Source of the DNA: Oscillospiraceae bacterium
GTDB taxonomy: Bacteria; Bacillota; Clostridia; Oscillospirales; Acutalibacteraceae
DNA: 64,000 nt
Direction: 5' to 3'
Assembly (NCBI GenBank): GCA_031282735.1
Contig: JAITDE010000069.1
Span: 1 to 64,000 of the forward strand
The notes beneath the pieces are model-generated. The model saw only the letters and a list, made by a program, of their open reading frames with translations, was not told where the DNA came from and searched no databases. Positions 48,810 to 58,548 of this stretch are shown in pieces (the first letter of the stretch is position 1; each line of letters starts with the position of its first letter). The position numbers were made by a program, and so were the translations under genes.

Positions 48810-49643
48810 TCAATCGGCGAGGGATTTTTCCAAATCGTCCAATGCCTCGTCAATTTCTTCCGGTGTTACAGACGGCTCGGACTGCGCTGCTTTGAGCGCG
48901 GCGGTCACTTTGGCGACTGCTGTAATGTCCGTGAGCAGTTCGCCGGCGGCGGCGCGCACCAACTCCGTTTCGTCTTTGATCATCAACCACGCCAAATCCT
49001 CTTGCTCCGTGAGTTTTTGCGTCGCCTCCTTGCGAATTTCAGGGACGGCATCCGTTTTGGCGACTGTCGCGATCACGATCTGATCGGTCAAAGGCGCAAG
49101 CGCGAGACTGCGCAAAAACGCTTCGTCGTCGCCCATTGCAACTTCGCCCAAAGCCGTGAGCGCCTCAGGCTGGTCAATATAGAGTTTTAATTGCTCGACC
49201 GCTTTTTTGCGCACGACAGATTCGGGATCGGCGGAAGACGCGCGCGCGAGGGCGGGGATGTTTGTTAAATGCTTGATTGCGGCACGGCGCACATAGGTGT
49301 TCGGGTCGCCGACGGCATAGGGAATCAGCCACTCCTGCAATTCCTCAGGGGTGTAATCGCCGCCCAGCAGGATCTGCCGCCCAAGGCGTTCCACCACCAT
49401 CAGGCGTAAATACCATTCGCCAACTTCCAACGCAACCGCCGAAACCTCTTCCAACGCACGGGGCTCTTGGTCGTCTTCCACCAACAAACGCATGATGTTG
49501 TGCTCATTTGCCGCACGCTGTTCGGACAGTTGCTGCAAGCGGGCTTTTTCTTGCTCCACCTGCAAACGCTGCGCTTGGAGTTCTTGTTCCTTGCGGTTTT
49601 TTTCTTCATCGACTGCCGGAATACCAATTTTGATTTTCGCCAT
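48810..49643 (-). CDS. HEAT-repeat-like protein with N-terminal coiled coil
   Basis: Charged heptad-like EEKNRKEQELQAQRLQVEQEKARLQQLSEQ followed by repeated helical segments (PNTYVRRAAIKHLTNIPALAR, PESVVRKKAVEQLKLY); ATG after GGAGGAAAAAAT. Confidence 0.7.
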   Translation of the reverse strand: MAKIKIGIPAVDEEKNRKEQELQAQRLQVEQEKARLQQLSEQRAANEHNIMRLLVEDDQEPRALEEVSAVALEVGEWYLRLMVVERLGRQILLGGDYTPEELQEWLIPYAVGDPNTYVRRAAIKHLTNIPALARASSADPESVVRKKAVEQLKLYIDQPEALTALGEVAMGDDEAFLRSLALAPLTDQIVIATVAKTDAVPEIRKEATQKLTEQEDLAWLMIKDETELVRAAAGELLTDITAVAKVTAALKAAQSEPSVTPEEIDEALDDLEKSLAD

Positions 49644-49754
49644 ATTTTTTCCTCCTCCGCATATTTCGTTTGGCATCTTTAGTCTACTAAAAAGAAGTCC
49701 ATACGTCAAGAGGTTTTGGCGGATTTCGTCAATATGGGCAAAAAACTTTTCCGT

Positions 49755-50396
49755 TTAATGACATTCGCAAAGCAAAACCGCGTTGGCAAGGATGAAATCT
49801 TTCGCAGGTTGAAGCAATATGTCACGTTTTTGATTGCTGTCAATCAATTGTGCAAACGCTTCGTCCCATTGGGCAATGGCGGTCTTGTCGAGCGAAACGT
49901 CGCTATCCTCATCAAACGCTTCGTATGCCGCCGCAAAAAGCCCCGCGAACGCGCCGCCAACAAGTTGGTTCACGGCGTACAAAGCCCACGGTGTGAGCGG
50001 CTTTCCGTTTGCCCGAAAAAAATGGCTGAGCGACTTTTGCGTGTCAGCCATCACATAACCCAATGCGTAAAGCATCTTTTTTTCATCCGGCAACGATTCA
50101 AACGCGGCGTTAAGGTTCGTTTGAGACTCCAGCCAAAGCTGGATGCTGCAACATACGCCCTCCGCCAACCGTGCGGGCGGCGTGTCGATCAACGTCTGTT
50201 GGGTGAGGACGGCAAAATCATCACGCAGTTTTTTTTCGTGCTCCAACTTTGCGATCAACTCTTGCTTTTTTTGCCCGCGCCTCTTTGCGCGTTTGAGCGC
50301 CTTGAACCAGGCGAACACGCACAGCGCAAACACGACCGCCAGCAAAATCACCAACCACGGATACGCGTCCGCGGCTTTCATGATTTCATCAACCAT
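49755..50396 (-). CDS. Hypothetical membrane-anchored protein (213 aa)
   Basis: N-terminal TM (AYPWLVILLAVVFALCVFAWF); overlaps rsmI stop. Confidence 0.65.
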   Translation of the reverse strand: MVDEIMKAADAYPWLVILLAVVFALCVFAWFKALKRAKRRGQKKQELIAKLEHEKKLRDDFAVLTQQTLIDTPPARLAEGVCCSIQLWLESQTNLNAAFESLPDEKKMLYALGYVMADTQKSLSHFFRANGKPLTPWALYAVNQLVGGAFAGLFAAAYEAFDEDSDVSLDKTAIAQWDEAFAQLIDSNQKRDILLQPAKDFILANAVLLCECH

Positions 50397-51234
50397 TCCG
50401 TCCCTCTTCCTCCCTCAGCATCGCGGTATAAACCGCGTTTTTTTTACACCCCGTTTGCTTTGCGATTGCATGCGCGGCCTCGGTGCGCGCGCAGTTGTTC
50501 GCTTTTGCGTATGCCCGGGCCAAAGCGGCGGCTTCCTCCAAAGAGATCGTTGTTTTAGGCTGTTTGTTTGCGCCGCCCAGCACAAGAACAATCTCGCCTT
50601 TGAATGTGTGTGCGGCAAAATCGCGCGCGGCGGCAGTGCAGGTTGTTTGAATGACCTCTTCATGGATTTTTGTCAGTTCACGCACGATTGCCAGAGGGCG
50701 ATCGCCGAAACAACGCGCAAAGTCGCGCAGTGTTTGCGGCATCTTATGCGGAGCTTCATAAAAAAGCATGGTGCGTGTTTCGCCTTTGAGCGATTCCAAA
50801 TGCGCTTCGCGGCTGTTTTTTGCCACGGATAAAAAGCCCTCGAACGTGAATCGTCCCGACGGCATCCCCGAAAGCGCCAACGCCGTCGCGAACGCGACAG
50901 GACCCGGCACACTTTCCACGGCAACGCCAGACGCGCGGCATGCGCGAACCAGTTCTTCCCCTGGATCGGAGATACTCGGCATGCCGGCGTCTGTGACCAA
51001 AGCGACGTTTTCGCCCGCCTGTATACGCGCAAGTATGGCCTCGCCGCTTGTTTTGTGATTGTGCGCGTGATAGCTGATCATGGGCGTTTTGATATTGAAC
51101 GCATGCAACAATTTCGCGGTTACGCGCGTATCCTCCGCGGCGATGAGGTCGGTCGATGCAAGCACTTCGGCGGCGCGGGGCGAAAAATCGCCCAAATTGC
51201 CGATGGGTGTGCCTACAAGGAACAATTTCCCCAT
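50389..51234 (-). CDS. rsmI: 16S rRNA (cytidine(1402)-2'-O)-methyltransferase
   Basis: LFLVGTPIGNLGDFSPRAAEVL; DLIAAEDTRVTAKLL; ALVTDAGMPSISDPGEELV; FYEAPHKMPQTL; start reset to MGKLFLVG. Confidence 0.93.
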   Translation of the reverse strand: MGKLFLVGTPIGNLGDFSPRAAEVLASTDLIAAEDTRVTAKLLHAFNIKTPMISYHAHNHKTSGEAILARIQAGENVALVTDAGMPSISDPGEELVRACRASGVAVESVPGPVAFATALALSGMPSGRFTFEGFLSVAKNSREAHLESLKGETRTMLFYEAPHKMPQTLRDFARCFGDRPLAIVRELTKIHEEVIQTTCTAAARDFAAHTFKGEIVLVLGGANKQPKTTISLEEAAALARAYAKANNCARTEAAHAIAKQTGCKKNAVYTAMLREEEGRNG

Positions 51235-51313
51235 CAGCCGCCTCCTTTCCTTTGCGCGGCAATCGCGCAAATCCGCCAAAATCGGGTGTATGCGTGGAAT
51301 TTGACGCGCGGCG

Positions 51314-53482
51314 TCAGTTCTCGATAATCCGTTCCACGACCAACCTGCGGAAATCTTTGGAAAGCGTGGAGAAATAGACCGAAAAGCCTGTGATACGCAC
51401 GACCAAATCGGGATATTTTTCGGGATGTTCGTAGGCGTCAAGGAGTTTATCTTTGTCGATGATGTTGATGTTGACGAGCGATCCGCCCAAATCGTTGCAA
51501 TAGGTGAGCAACCATGACATAATGTTGTCGATGCCGTCGTCGCCCTTGGCAAGACCGGGATCAATTTCGAGCTGAATTGGTGCGGTGTTGCCCCAGCGCG
51601 GTTGGACGGCCGCAACGGCGATGCCCATGGCAGTCAGTGCGCCTGATTCGCGGAAACCGGGTTCGGGATTTGCGCCGTGGGTTACAGGAGCTTGCGCCTT
51701 GCGCCCGTTGGGCGTTGCAATCACGGCCTGCCCCATGCCGATGGTGTTTGCCCACGAGAACAAACCGGGGATCATGTTGAATCCTTTCGGCGAATTGCTC
51801 TTTTTGGTGTGATAGGTCAGACGGCGCACAATTTCAACGGCGTATTCATCCGCGCGCGTGCCGCCAAAACCATAGCGCGGCGTGGATTTCATATAGAGCC
51901 GCATGTCTTCGTGATCCGCCCAATCGGAGGCGATCACATCAAAGAGTTCCTGCCAATTCATCATTTGCTCATCGTCAATGGCGCGTTCAAGCGACGCGAA
52001 CGAATCCGCAACCGTGCCGAGGGCGACAAAATCAATGCAGAAATTGTAGTTGTCGACACCGCCGTTTGAAACGTCCAAACCGCGTTCGATCGGACCATGG
52101 CACATGAAGTTCAACGCCATTTCGGGGCGCATAAAGTGGTACATATCATATTGAAAGTCGACGGTTTTTTTGATTGTGTCGACCGCGATATCAAGATGCT
52201 TATCGAACAATTGCCACAGCAATTCGACCGTTGGATGTTCTGCTTCCGCCAACTCAAACCAAGCGATTTCAAAAATTTTTGCCATGTTGATTTTGACCAC
52301 GTCGTTGAGCGTGTATTCCGTGCCGGGCAAGGCGCACCAGTTGCAGCCGACTTTGTAGCGTTGGCGGGCGACTTCGGCGGTGTAGCCGTTTTTCATGAAG
52401 CCCTCCACCATTACCTTGTCGCCGAGGTAGGCGGGATTGCCACACTTGTCCTCAAACATATATTCCACGCTCTTGCGCAAAAAGGCGCGATCAATCCCCT
52501 CATGCACGCGCAGGCAGACGGCGGTCGGGATTTTGAGCCAGTGCGTCGCTTCCAGCGCAAGCCAAGAGAGCCTGTTTGTGCGGTCGGTGCCGTCGGGCCA
52601 AACGCCGCCGATTTCAAAATACTGCGTATCTTTCAGCAACAGGCAAGCCAAATGGTATGTCGCCTCGTCGTCCGTCAAAACACCGGCGGCGATGTCGCGT
52701 TCATAATATTTTGTCAGCAACGCTTCGAGGCATCCGCCCGCGCCGGAGCCGTTGAAAATGCTTGATTGCATCAAAAACCATGTCAGCCATTGGCAGGCTT
52801 CAAGGAATGTTTCGGGTTTTTCCTCCACAAGGCGGAAGTTCATGTCGGCCATGCGCTCCAAATTTGCCTTTAAATCGGGATCTTCCTGCGTTTTTGCGGC
52901 CTCGGCGGCGGCTTCGGCGTTGTGCCTGATCCACGTTTGAATGCCGAGAACGACATCCTCTTCGCCCCGCAAAAATTCCAGTTTTTCGGGATCGTCCTTG
53001 TGGACATCCTGATAGTAACGGATCTTTTCCAAAATACCGCGCCAGCCGACATCAAGCCCCAACGGACCGACATCGTGGTGGAAGTGGTGCGATCCGCCGA
53101 GACCCGACACCAAATTGTACTTTTGGTGCAGTTCGCGCAACGCTTGGAGTTCAGGCGGATTGAATTCGGGTTCGGGACGCCAGCCGCCCCAACTGTGCCA
53201 CTCCAATTTGTCCATATATGCGCCCGCAAGGGAGCAGTAGGGATCAATATAGGAGGGGTGCGCGTCGAGGATCCGGCGCATGTTGTGCCCCCATGCCTTT
53301 GCCCCAAACACGCCGTTCGGATGATTCCATTCCAGTTCAAACGTCCAGCCGTCGGGGGAGACGACCCAACCCTTGTCGTCAGTGTCAAAAAAGCCGGGAC
53401 GCGTGTGCGTTGCAAGTTTCAGCTTGGTCATTTCTTCTTTTGCCTTGCGCAGAACATCAACCTTTTCACGGTACGTTAACAT
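51314..53482 (-). CDS. Glycyl radical enzyme (PFL-like family), substrate unknown
   Basis: C-terminal radical motif VVRITGFSVYFSTLSKDFRRLVVERI; candidate thiyl loop RYKVGCNWCALPGTEY; 722 aa. Confidence 0.9.
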   Translation of the reverse strand: MLTYREKVDVLRKAKEEMTKLKLATHTRPGFFDTDDKGWVVSPDGWTFELEWNHPNGVFGAKAWGHNMRRILDAHPSYIDPYCSLAGAYMDKLEWHSWGGWRPEPEFNPPELQALRELHQKYNLVSGLGGSHHFHHDVGPLGLDVGWRGILEKIRYYQDVHKDDPEKLEFLRGEEDVVLGIQTWIRHNAEAAAEAAKTQEDPDLKANLERMADMNFRLVEEKPETFLEACQWLTWFLMQSSIFNGSGAGGCLEALLTKYYERDIAAGVLTDDEATYHLACLLLKDTQYFEIGGVWPDGTDRTNRLSWLALEATHWLKIPTAVCLRVHEGIDRAFLRKSVEYMFEDKCGNPAYLGDKVMVEGFMKNGYTAEVARQRYKVGCNWCALPGTEYTLNDVVKINMAKIFEIAWFELAEAEHPTVELLWQLFDKHLDIAVDTIKKTVDFQYDMYHFMRPEMALNFMCHGPIERGLDVSNGGVDNYNFCIDFVALGTVADSFASLERAIDDEQMMNWQELFDVIASDWADHEDMRLYMKSTPRYGFGGTRADEYAVEIVRRLTYHTKKSNSPKGFNMIPGLFSWANTIGMGQAVIATPNGRKAQAPVTHGANPEPGFRESGALTAMGIAVAAVQPRWGNTAPIQLEIDPGLAKGDDGIDNIMSWLLTYCNDLGGSLVNINIIDKDKLLDAYEHPEKYPDLVVRITGFSVYFSTLSKDFRRLVVERIIEN

Positions 53483-53522
53483 TGTCAGACCTCCCAAAAA
53501 TCATTGCGAAGTGTTCTATCGC

Positions 53523-53551
53523 ATTATACGATTATTCCGAAAAAAAAGCAA
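53523..53551 (-). promoter_or_regulatory. Promoter TTGCTT-17-TATAAT (minus strand) for glycyl radical enzyme gene
   Basis: AAGCAA at 53546-53551 and ATTATA at 53523-53528 on the + strand. Confidence 0.7.
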
Positions 53552-53644
53552 GGATTTCTATGGCATTTTACCTAATGTGAATTTTTATCACGTGAAATAC
53601 CCCCATATTCCCGCCGATCGGCATGCACTTCCGCTATCTTGATG

Positions 53645-53673
53645 TTGCGTTCGTGAACATAATCTGCTATAAT
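53645..53673 (+). promoter_or_regulatory. Promoter TTGCGT-17-TATAAT
   Basis: Upstream of the TtcA-like gene. Confidence 0.7.
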
Positions 53674-53731
53674 AGCATCAAAGAAGGAGTGCTTGCAATG
53701 AGAGATCGGGAAGATCAGTTGGTGACATCCA

Positions 53732-54580
53732 ATGCCGCGTGAATTCACACCTGCCGCGAAAGCGCGGCGCAGTTTGCAAACCACTTATGTTAAGCGCATA
53801 TGGAATCCGTTTGTCGCCGCCGCGAAGCAGTATCGGCTTATTGAGGCGGGCGATAGAATTGCCGTTTGCGTTTCGGGCGGCAAAGATTCTTTTTTGCTTG
53901 CCATGCTTATGGCGATGCTCCATGAACATTCCGATGTGCCGTTCGAGCTTGTTTTGCTGAGCATGAATCCCGGCTACAATGATGAAAACGCCCGTCGCGT
54001 GCACGATAACGCCGCGTTGCTGGGTTTGGATGTTGTTTTTTTTGATGCCGACATCTTCGACACCGTCGCCAAAATGGATGGTTCGCCCTGCTATGTGTGT
54101 GCCCGCATGCGCCGCGGACATTTATACAAGGAAGCGCAAGCGCGGGGATGCAACAAAATTGCCCTTGGTCATCATTTCAACGATGTGATCGAAACCACAT
54201 TGATGAGCATGTTATACGGTGCGCAAATCCAGTCCATGCCTCCAAAGCTCAAAAGCAGAAACTATGAGGGCATGCAGCTGATCCGTCCGCTCTATCATGT
54301 GCGGGAGGACGACATCATCGCTTGGAAAAACCACAACCAACTCCAATTTATCCAATGTGCCTGCCGGTTCACGGAGCACTGCACCGCGTGCACGCCCGAC
54401 GACGGCGGCTCAAAACGCCAGGAGATGAAACGCCTGATTCGGGAACTACGCAAAACCCACCCCGACGTTGAAAAATGCATTTTCCAAAGCACGCGCAACG
54501 TGCGGCTTGATACCATGATCGCCTACACCCACCACGGACAGGAACATAGCTTTTTGGAAGATTTTTCGCCGCCGGAATAA
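53732..54580 (+). CDS. TtcA-like tRNA 2-thiolation family ATPase (PP-loop)
   Basis: IAVCVSGGKDSFLLAML; CYVCARMRRGHLYKEAQARGCNKIALGHHFNDVIETTLM. Confidence 0.87.
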   Translation: MPREFTPAAKARRSLQTTYVKRIWNPFVAAAKQYRLIEAGDRIAVCVSGGKDSFLLAMLMAMLHEHSDVPFELVLLSMNPGYNDENARRVHDNAALLGLDVVFFDADIFDTVAKMDGSPCYVCARMRRGHLYKEAQARGCNKIALGHHFNDVIETTLMSMLYGAQIQSMPPKLKSRNYEGMQLIRPLYHVREDDIIAWKNHNQLQFIQCACRFTEHCTACTPDDGGSKRQEMKRLIRELRKTHPDVEKCIFQSTRNVRLDTMIAYTHHGQEHSFLEDFSPPE

Positions 54581-54598
54581 AAATGAGGAAGAATCCGC

Positions 54599-55957
54599 GT
54601 GATAAAAAACGAAATCGCAGAGTTGAATATCATTGGTATGTCGCTGCAAGGCGCGGGGATTGCGCGGGTTGACGGCATGGCTGTTTTTGTGCCCGGCGCG
54701 GCGACAGGCGACCGCATACGTGCCGTGATTGTGAAAGTCAAAAGCAACCACGCGTTCGCGCGTTGCCTAGAGGTTCTATCGCCCTCCGCGCAACGAATCA
54801 CACCGGTTTGCGGCGTTTTTCCGCAATGCGGCGGGTGCGCTTTCCAGCATGTCGATTACGCCTGTGAGTTGGCGCTGAAAGAATCCGAAGTCCGCGAGAC
54901 ATTGCGCCGTATCGGCGGCATCGGCGCGCCTGTTATGCCGATGGTCGGCGCATCCTCGCCTTTGCGATACCGCAACAAAGCAATGCTCCCTGTTGGGCAA
55001 TCGCAAAACGGCATTGGCACGGGATATTTTGCCGCGCACAGCCATCGTATTATTTTTACGGACGACTGCCCGTTGCAGCCAGTGCTGTTTTCCGAAATCG
55101 CGCAAACCGTTTGCGGTTGGGCGCAAGAGAGCGGTTGTCCAATTTATGATGAGACGGCGCACACGGGTTGTTTGCGGCATATCTATTTGCGCCAAAGCTT
55201 TTTCAACGGCGATATATTGGTCACGCTTGTTGTCAACGCAAAACAAGTGCCGCGCACCGATTTGCTGATCAAAGCATTGTGTACGCAACATCCGGCCGTC
55301 AAGGGGATATTGTTGAATCATCACGAAAAGCAAAGCAACGCGGTGTTGGGCGAAGGCCTCACCTGCCTTTGGGGCACGACGCGTGTGCATGAGGAACTCT
55401 GCGGACTGCGGTTTCAATTGTCGCCGCTTTCGTTTTTTCAGATTCATCCGCCGCAAGCCGAAAAGCTTTACACAATCGCCGCGCAATACGCCAACTTGGG
55501 CGGCGGCGAACGGATTTTGGATTTGTATTGCGGCACGGGGACGATCGGGCTTTCGATGGCAAAGGAAGCAAAGGAAGTGATTGGCGTTGAGGTTGTGCCG
55601 TCCGCGATTGCCGACGCGAACGAAAACGCAAGGCAAAACGGGATTGTCAATGCCCGCTTTTTGCGCATGGATGCCGCGGATGCCGCAAAACAGTTGTTCG
55701 CGGAACAATGGCATCCGGATGTCGTTTTGCTCGATCCGCCACGCAAGGGCTGTTCCGCCGCAACATTAGAAGTTGTCGCCGGCATGCGCCCCGCGCGCAT
55801 TGTCTATATTTCTTGCGATCCCGCAACGCTTGCGCGGGATTTGGCGTTGCTTGCCGAATGGGGTTATCAAACACAAGAAGTGACGCCCGTGGATATGTTT
55901 CCGCGCACGGCGCACGTGGAATGCTGTGCCTTAGTCGCCGCGATGGGTTGGCGTTAA
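54599..55957 (+). CDS. 23S rRNA (uracil-5-)-methyltransferase, RlmD/RlmCD-like (TrmA family)
   Basis: CGVFPQCGGCAFQHVDYACELALKE; QIHPPQAEKLY; ILDLYCGTGTIGLSMA; DPPRKGCSAATLEV; YISCDPATLARDLALL. Confidence 0.92.
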   Translation: MIKNEIAELNIIGMSLQGAGIARVDGMAVFVPGAATGDRIRAVIVKVKSNHAFARCLEVLSPSAQRITPVCGVFPQCGGCAFQHVDYACELALKESEVRETLRRIGGIGAPVMPMVGASSPLRYRNKAMLPVGQSQNGIGTGYFAAHSHRIIFTDDCPLQPVLFSEIAQTVCGWAQESGCPIYDETAHTGCLRHIYLRQSFFNGDILVTLVVNAKQVPRTDLLIKALCTQHPAVKGILLNHHEKQSNAVLGEGLTCLWGTTRVHEELCGLRFQLSPLSFFQIHPPQAEKLYTIAAQYANLGGGERILDLYCGTGTIGLSMAKEAKEVIGVEVVPSAIADANENARQNGIVNARFLRMDAADAAKQLFAEQWHPDVVLLDPPRKGCSAATLEVVAGMRPARIVYISCDPATLARDLALLAEWGYQTQEVTPVDMFPRTAHVECCALVAAMGWR

Positions 55958-55987
55958 AAAATAAAAGCGATACAAAATACGATTTGC

Positions 55988-57085
55988 TCACACGTTAAAT
56001 CGGAACAGCGTTACGTCGCCATCCTGCATCACATATTCTTTGCCCTCACTGCGGACAAGTCCTTTGTCTTTGGCGGCGGATATTGTGCCGCATTCCATCA
56101 ACGCGTCGTAGGCGATAATTTCGGCACGGATAAAACCGCGTTCGATGTCGCTGTGGATTTTTCCGGCCGCTTGCGGTGCTTTCGTGCCGTTTTTGATTGT
56201 CCACGCGCGCACTTCAGGCGTGCCGGCCGTTAGGAACGAAATGAATCCCAACAGGGAATAACTTTTTTGAATCAATTGTGCCAAGCCGCCGCTTTGCACC
56301 CCGAGTTCGTTCATGAACTCCGCGCGTTCCTCGGGCGGCATATCCACAAGCTGTTCTTCCAGCGCGGCGCAAACGGGAAGCACTTCGGCGCGTTCGGCTT
56401 CCGCAATCCCCAAAACGGTTTGATAGGCGGCGTTTTGCGCGATATTGCCGTTGGCGTAATCCGCTTCGCTGAAATTGCAAACAAAAATCACAGGTTTGAT
56501 GGTGAGCAGCGCGACGGACTCCAGCGTATCCCGCTCATCGGAGGAGCAATCAAATGTGCGCGCGGGGCGCCCGGTCTCCAAGTGTGCGCGCAGACGTTTG
56601 CAAAGCTCCAATTCTGTCGCCAGCGATTTGTCGCCCTTGAGCGCCTTTGTGCCGCGTTCAATGCGGCGATCGAGGAGTTCGATATCCGAAAAAATCAGTT
56701 CCAGCCGAATGGTTTCGATGTCGCGTGATGGATTGATTCCGCCGTCCACATGCACAATATCGTCGTCCTCAAAACAGCGGACGACGTGGATGATCGCGTC
56801 CACTTCGCGGATATGCGACAAAAATTTGTTGCCCAAACCCTCACCTTTGGACGCGCCGCGCACAAGCCCGGCAATATCCACGAATTCCACGACCGCAGGC
56901 GTGATTTTTTTTGGCTGATAAATGTCCGCCAACGCGGTGAGGCGATCGTCGGGCACAACCGCCATGCCAACGTTCGGTTCGATGGTGCAAAACGGATAGT
57001 TCGCCGCCTGCGCCCCCGCGTTGGTTAAAACGTTGAACAACGTGCTTTTGCCGACGTTTGGTAAACCGACGATGCCGAGCTTCAT
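55988..57085 (-). CDS. ychF: YchF-type GTPase/ATPase (Obg family)
   Basis: [71 protein letters not shown]. Confidence 0.95.
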   Translation of the reverse strand: MKLGIVGLPNVGKSTLFNVLTNAGAQAANYPFCTIEPNVGMAVVPDDRLTALADIYQPKKITPAVVEFVDIAGLVRGASKGEGLGNKFLSHIREVDAIIHVVRCFEDDDIVHVDGGINPSRDIETIRLELIFSDIELLDRRIERGTKALKGDKSLATELELCKRLRAHLETGRPARTFDCSSDERDTLESVALLTIKPVIFVCNFSEADYANGNIAQNAAYQTVLGIAEAERAEVLPVCAALEEQLVDMPPEERAEFMNELGVQSGGLAQLIQKSYSLLGFISFLTAGTPEVRAWTIKNGTKAPQAAGKIHSDIERGFIRAEIIAYDALMECGTISAAKDKGLVRSEGKEYVMQDGDVTLFRFNV

Positions 57086-58287
57086 GCAATGCCTCCCAAT
57101 GCTTTAAGTGCGCCGACCGCATCCGTTTTTTCCCATGGTAAATCCAAATCCAAACGCCCGACATGACCCAATGCCGCCAACTGCTGATAAATCGGACGCT
57201 GCAAATCAAAACGTTTGATGATCGCCGTTGGGCGCAAATCGAATGTGGCGCGCACAAAATCCGCAATTTGGGTATCGGGCAAAACACCCGTGCCGAAAGT
57301 TTCAATCAAAATGGAAACCGGGTGCGCAACGCCGATGGCATACGCCAACTGCACCTCCGCTTTTTTGGCAAGCCCCGCCGCGACAATATTTTTTGCCGCG
57401 TGCCGCGCGGCATAGGCCGCCGACCTGTCCACTTTTGTGGGATCTTTGCCCGAAAACGCGCCGCCGCCATGCCTTGCGTAACCGCCGTAGGTGTCCACGA
57501 TGATTTTGCGTCCCGTCAAACCGCTGTCGCCCGCGGGACCGCCGATCACAAAACGCCCCGTGGGGTTGACGAAATATTTTGTATTTCCGTCCAGCCAATT
57601 GCTTGGAATCACAGGTTTAATCACATATTCCAAAATATCTTTGCGGATTTGTTCCAGCGTCGCCTCAGGCGCATGCTGCGTGGACACAACGACCGTATCC
57701 ACGCGCACGGGTACGCCGTCGTCATATTCCACCGTCACTTGGGTTTTGCCGTCAGGGCGCAGATAGGGCAACGTGCCATCCTTGCGGATCTTTGTCAACC
57801 GTCTCGCGAGCGCGTGGGCAAGCGAAATGGGCAGAGGCATCAACTCTTCGGTCTCGTCGCAGGCGTAGCCGAACATGATCCCTTGGTCGCCCGCGCCGTT
57901 GGAGAGTTCCTCCGCGTCTTCGGCGGCGTTTTTTTGCTCCAAAGAGCGATCCACGCCCAACGCGATGTCTTTTGATTGCTCATCAATCACCGTGAGCACG
58001 GCGCATGTGTTGCCGTCAAAACCAATATCCGCGCTGTTGTAGCCGATATCCGTCGACACCTTGCGGGCGATTGCCTGAAAATCCACAAAACCCGTCGTGC
58101 TGATTTCGCCCATAATCAAAATCATACCGGTGGTGGTCGCGCATTCGCACGCCACGCGCCCAAGCGGATCTTGCGCCAAAATAGCGTCGAGCACCGCGTC
58201 GGAAATTTGGTCGCAGAGTTTATCGGGATGACCCTCCGTTACGGATTCGGACGTAAAGAATTTGCGGTTTTGCTGATGATCTGACAT
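57082..58287 (-). CDS. metK: S-adenosylmethionine synthetase
   Basis: [59 protein letters not shown]. Confidence 0.97.
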   Translation of the reverse strand: MSDHQQNRKFFTSESVTEGHPDKLCDQISDAVLDAILAQDPLGRVACECATTTGMILIMGEISTTGFVDFQAIARKVSTDIGYNSADIGFDGNTCAVLTVIDEQSKDIALGVDRSLEQKNAAEDAEELSNGAGDQGIMFGYACDETEELMPLPISLAHALARRLTKIRKDGTLPYLRPDGKTQVTVEYDDGVPVRVDTVVVSTQHAPEATLEQIRKDILEYVIKPVIPSNWLDGNTKYFVNPTGRFVIGGPAGDSGLTGRKIIVDTYGGYARHGGGAFSGKDPTKVDRSAAYAARHAAKNIVAAGLAKKAEVQLAYAIGVAHPVSILIETFGTGVLPDTQIADFVRATFDLRPTAIIKRFDLQRPIYQQLAALGHVGRLDLDLPWEKTDAVGALKALGGIA

Positions 58288-58320
58288 AATCTAAAAATCC
58301 CCCTTCACATATTCACATAT

Positions 58321-58361
58321 AAAGAAACTGCGGCGTAGCCCACAAAGGAGCCGCGCCGTAG
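58321..58361 (-). terminator. Terminator-like hairpin downstream of tRNA-Thr (minus strand)
   Basis: Minus strand CTACGGCG...CGCCGCAG followed by TTTCTTT. Confidence 0.5.
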
Positions 58362-58364
58362 GTA

Positions 58365-58440
58365 TGGAGCTGGTGGACGGACTTGAACCCCCGACCTGCT
58401 GATTACAAATCAGCTGCTCTACCAACTGAGCTACACCAGC
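58365..58440 (-). tRNA. tRNA-Thr(TGT), CCA encoded
   Basis: Minus strand GCTGGTGTAGCTCAGTTGGTAGAGCAGCTGATTTGTAATCAGCAGGTCGGGGGTTCAAGTCCGTCCACCAGCTCCA; anticodon TGT. Confidence 0.95.
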
Positions 58441-58548
58441 GCGATTGACAAGAGCAGTATACACGCTTATCGCGCGTTTGTCAAGATGTTAGCGCAAAAA
58501 TGTTTTGCGGCATCCGATTATTTGCCGTATAATGTCTCTCGTATTCCA

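Noticed and set aside
58288-58364. SAM riboswitch upstream of metK
   Set aside because: Only ~75 bp to tRNA-Thr and no S-box landmarks; a terminator-like hairpin is present instead.
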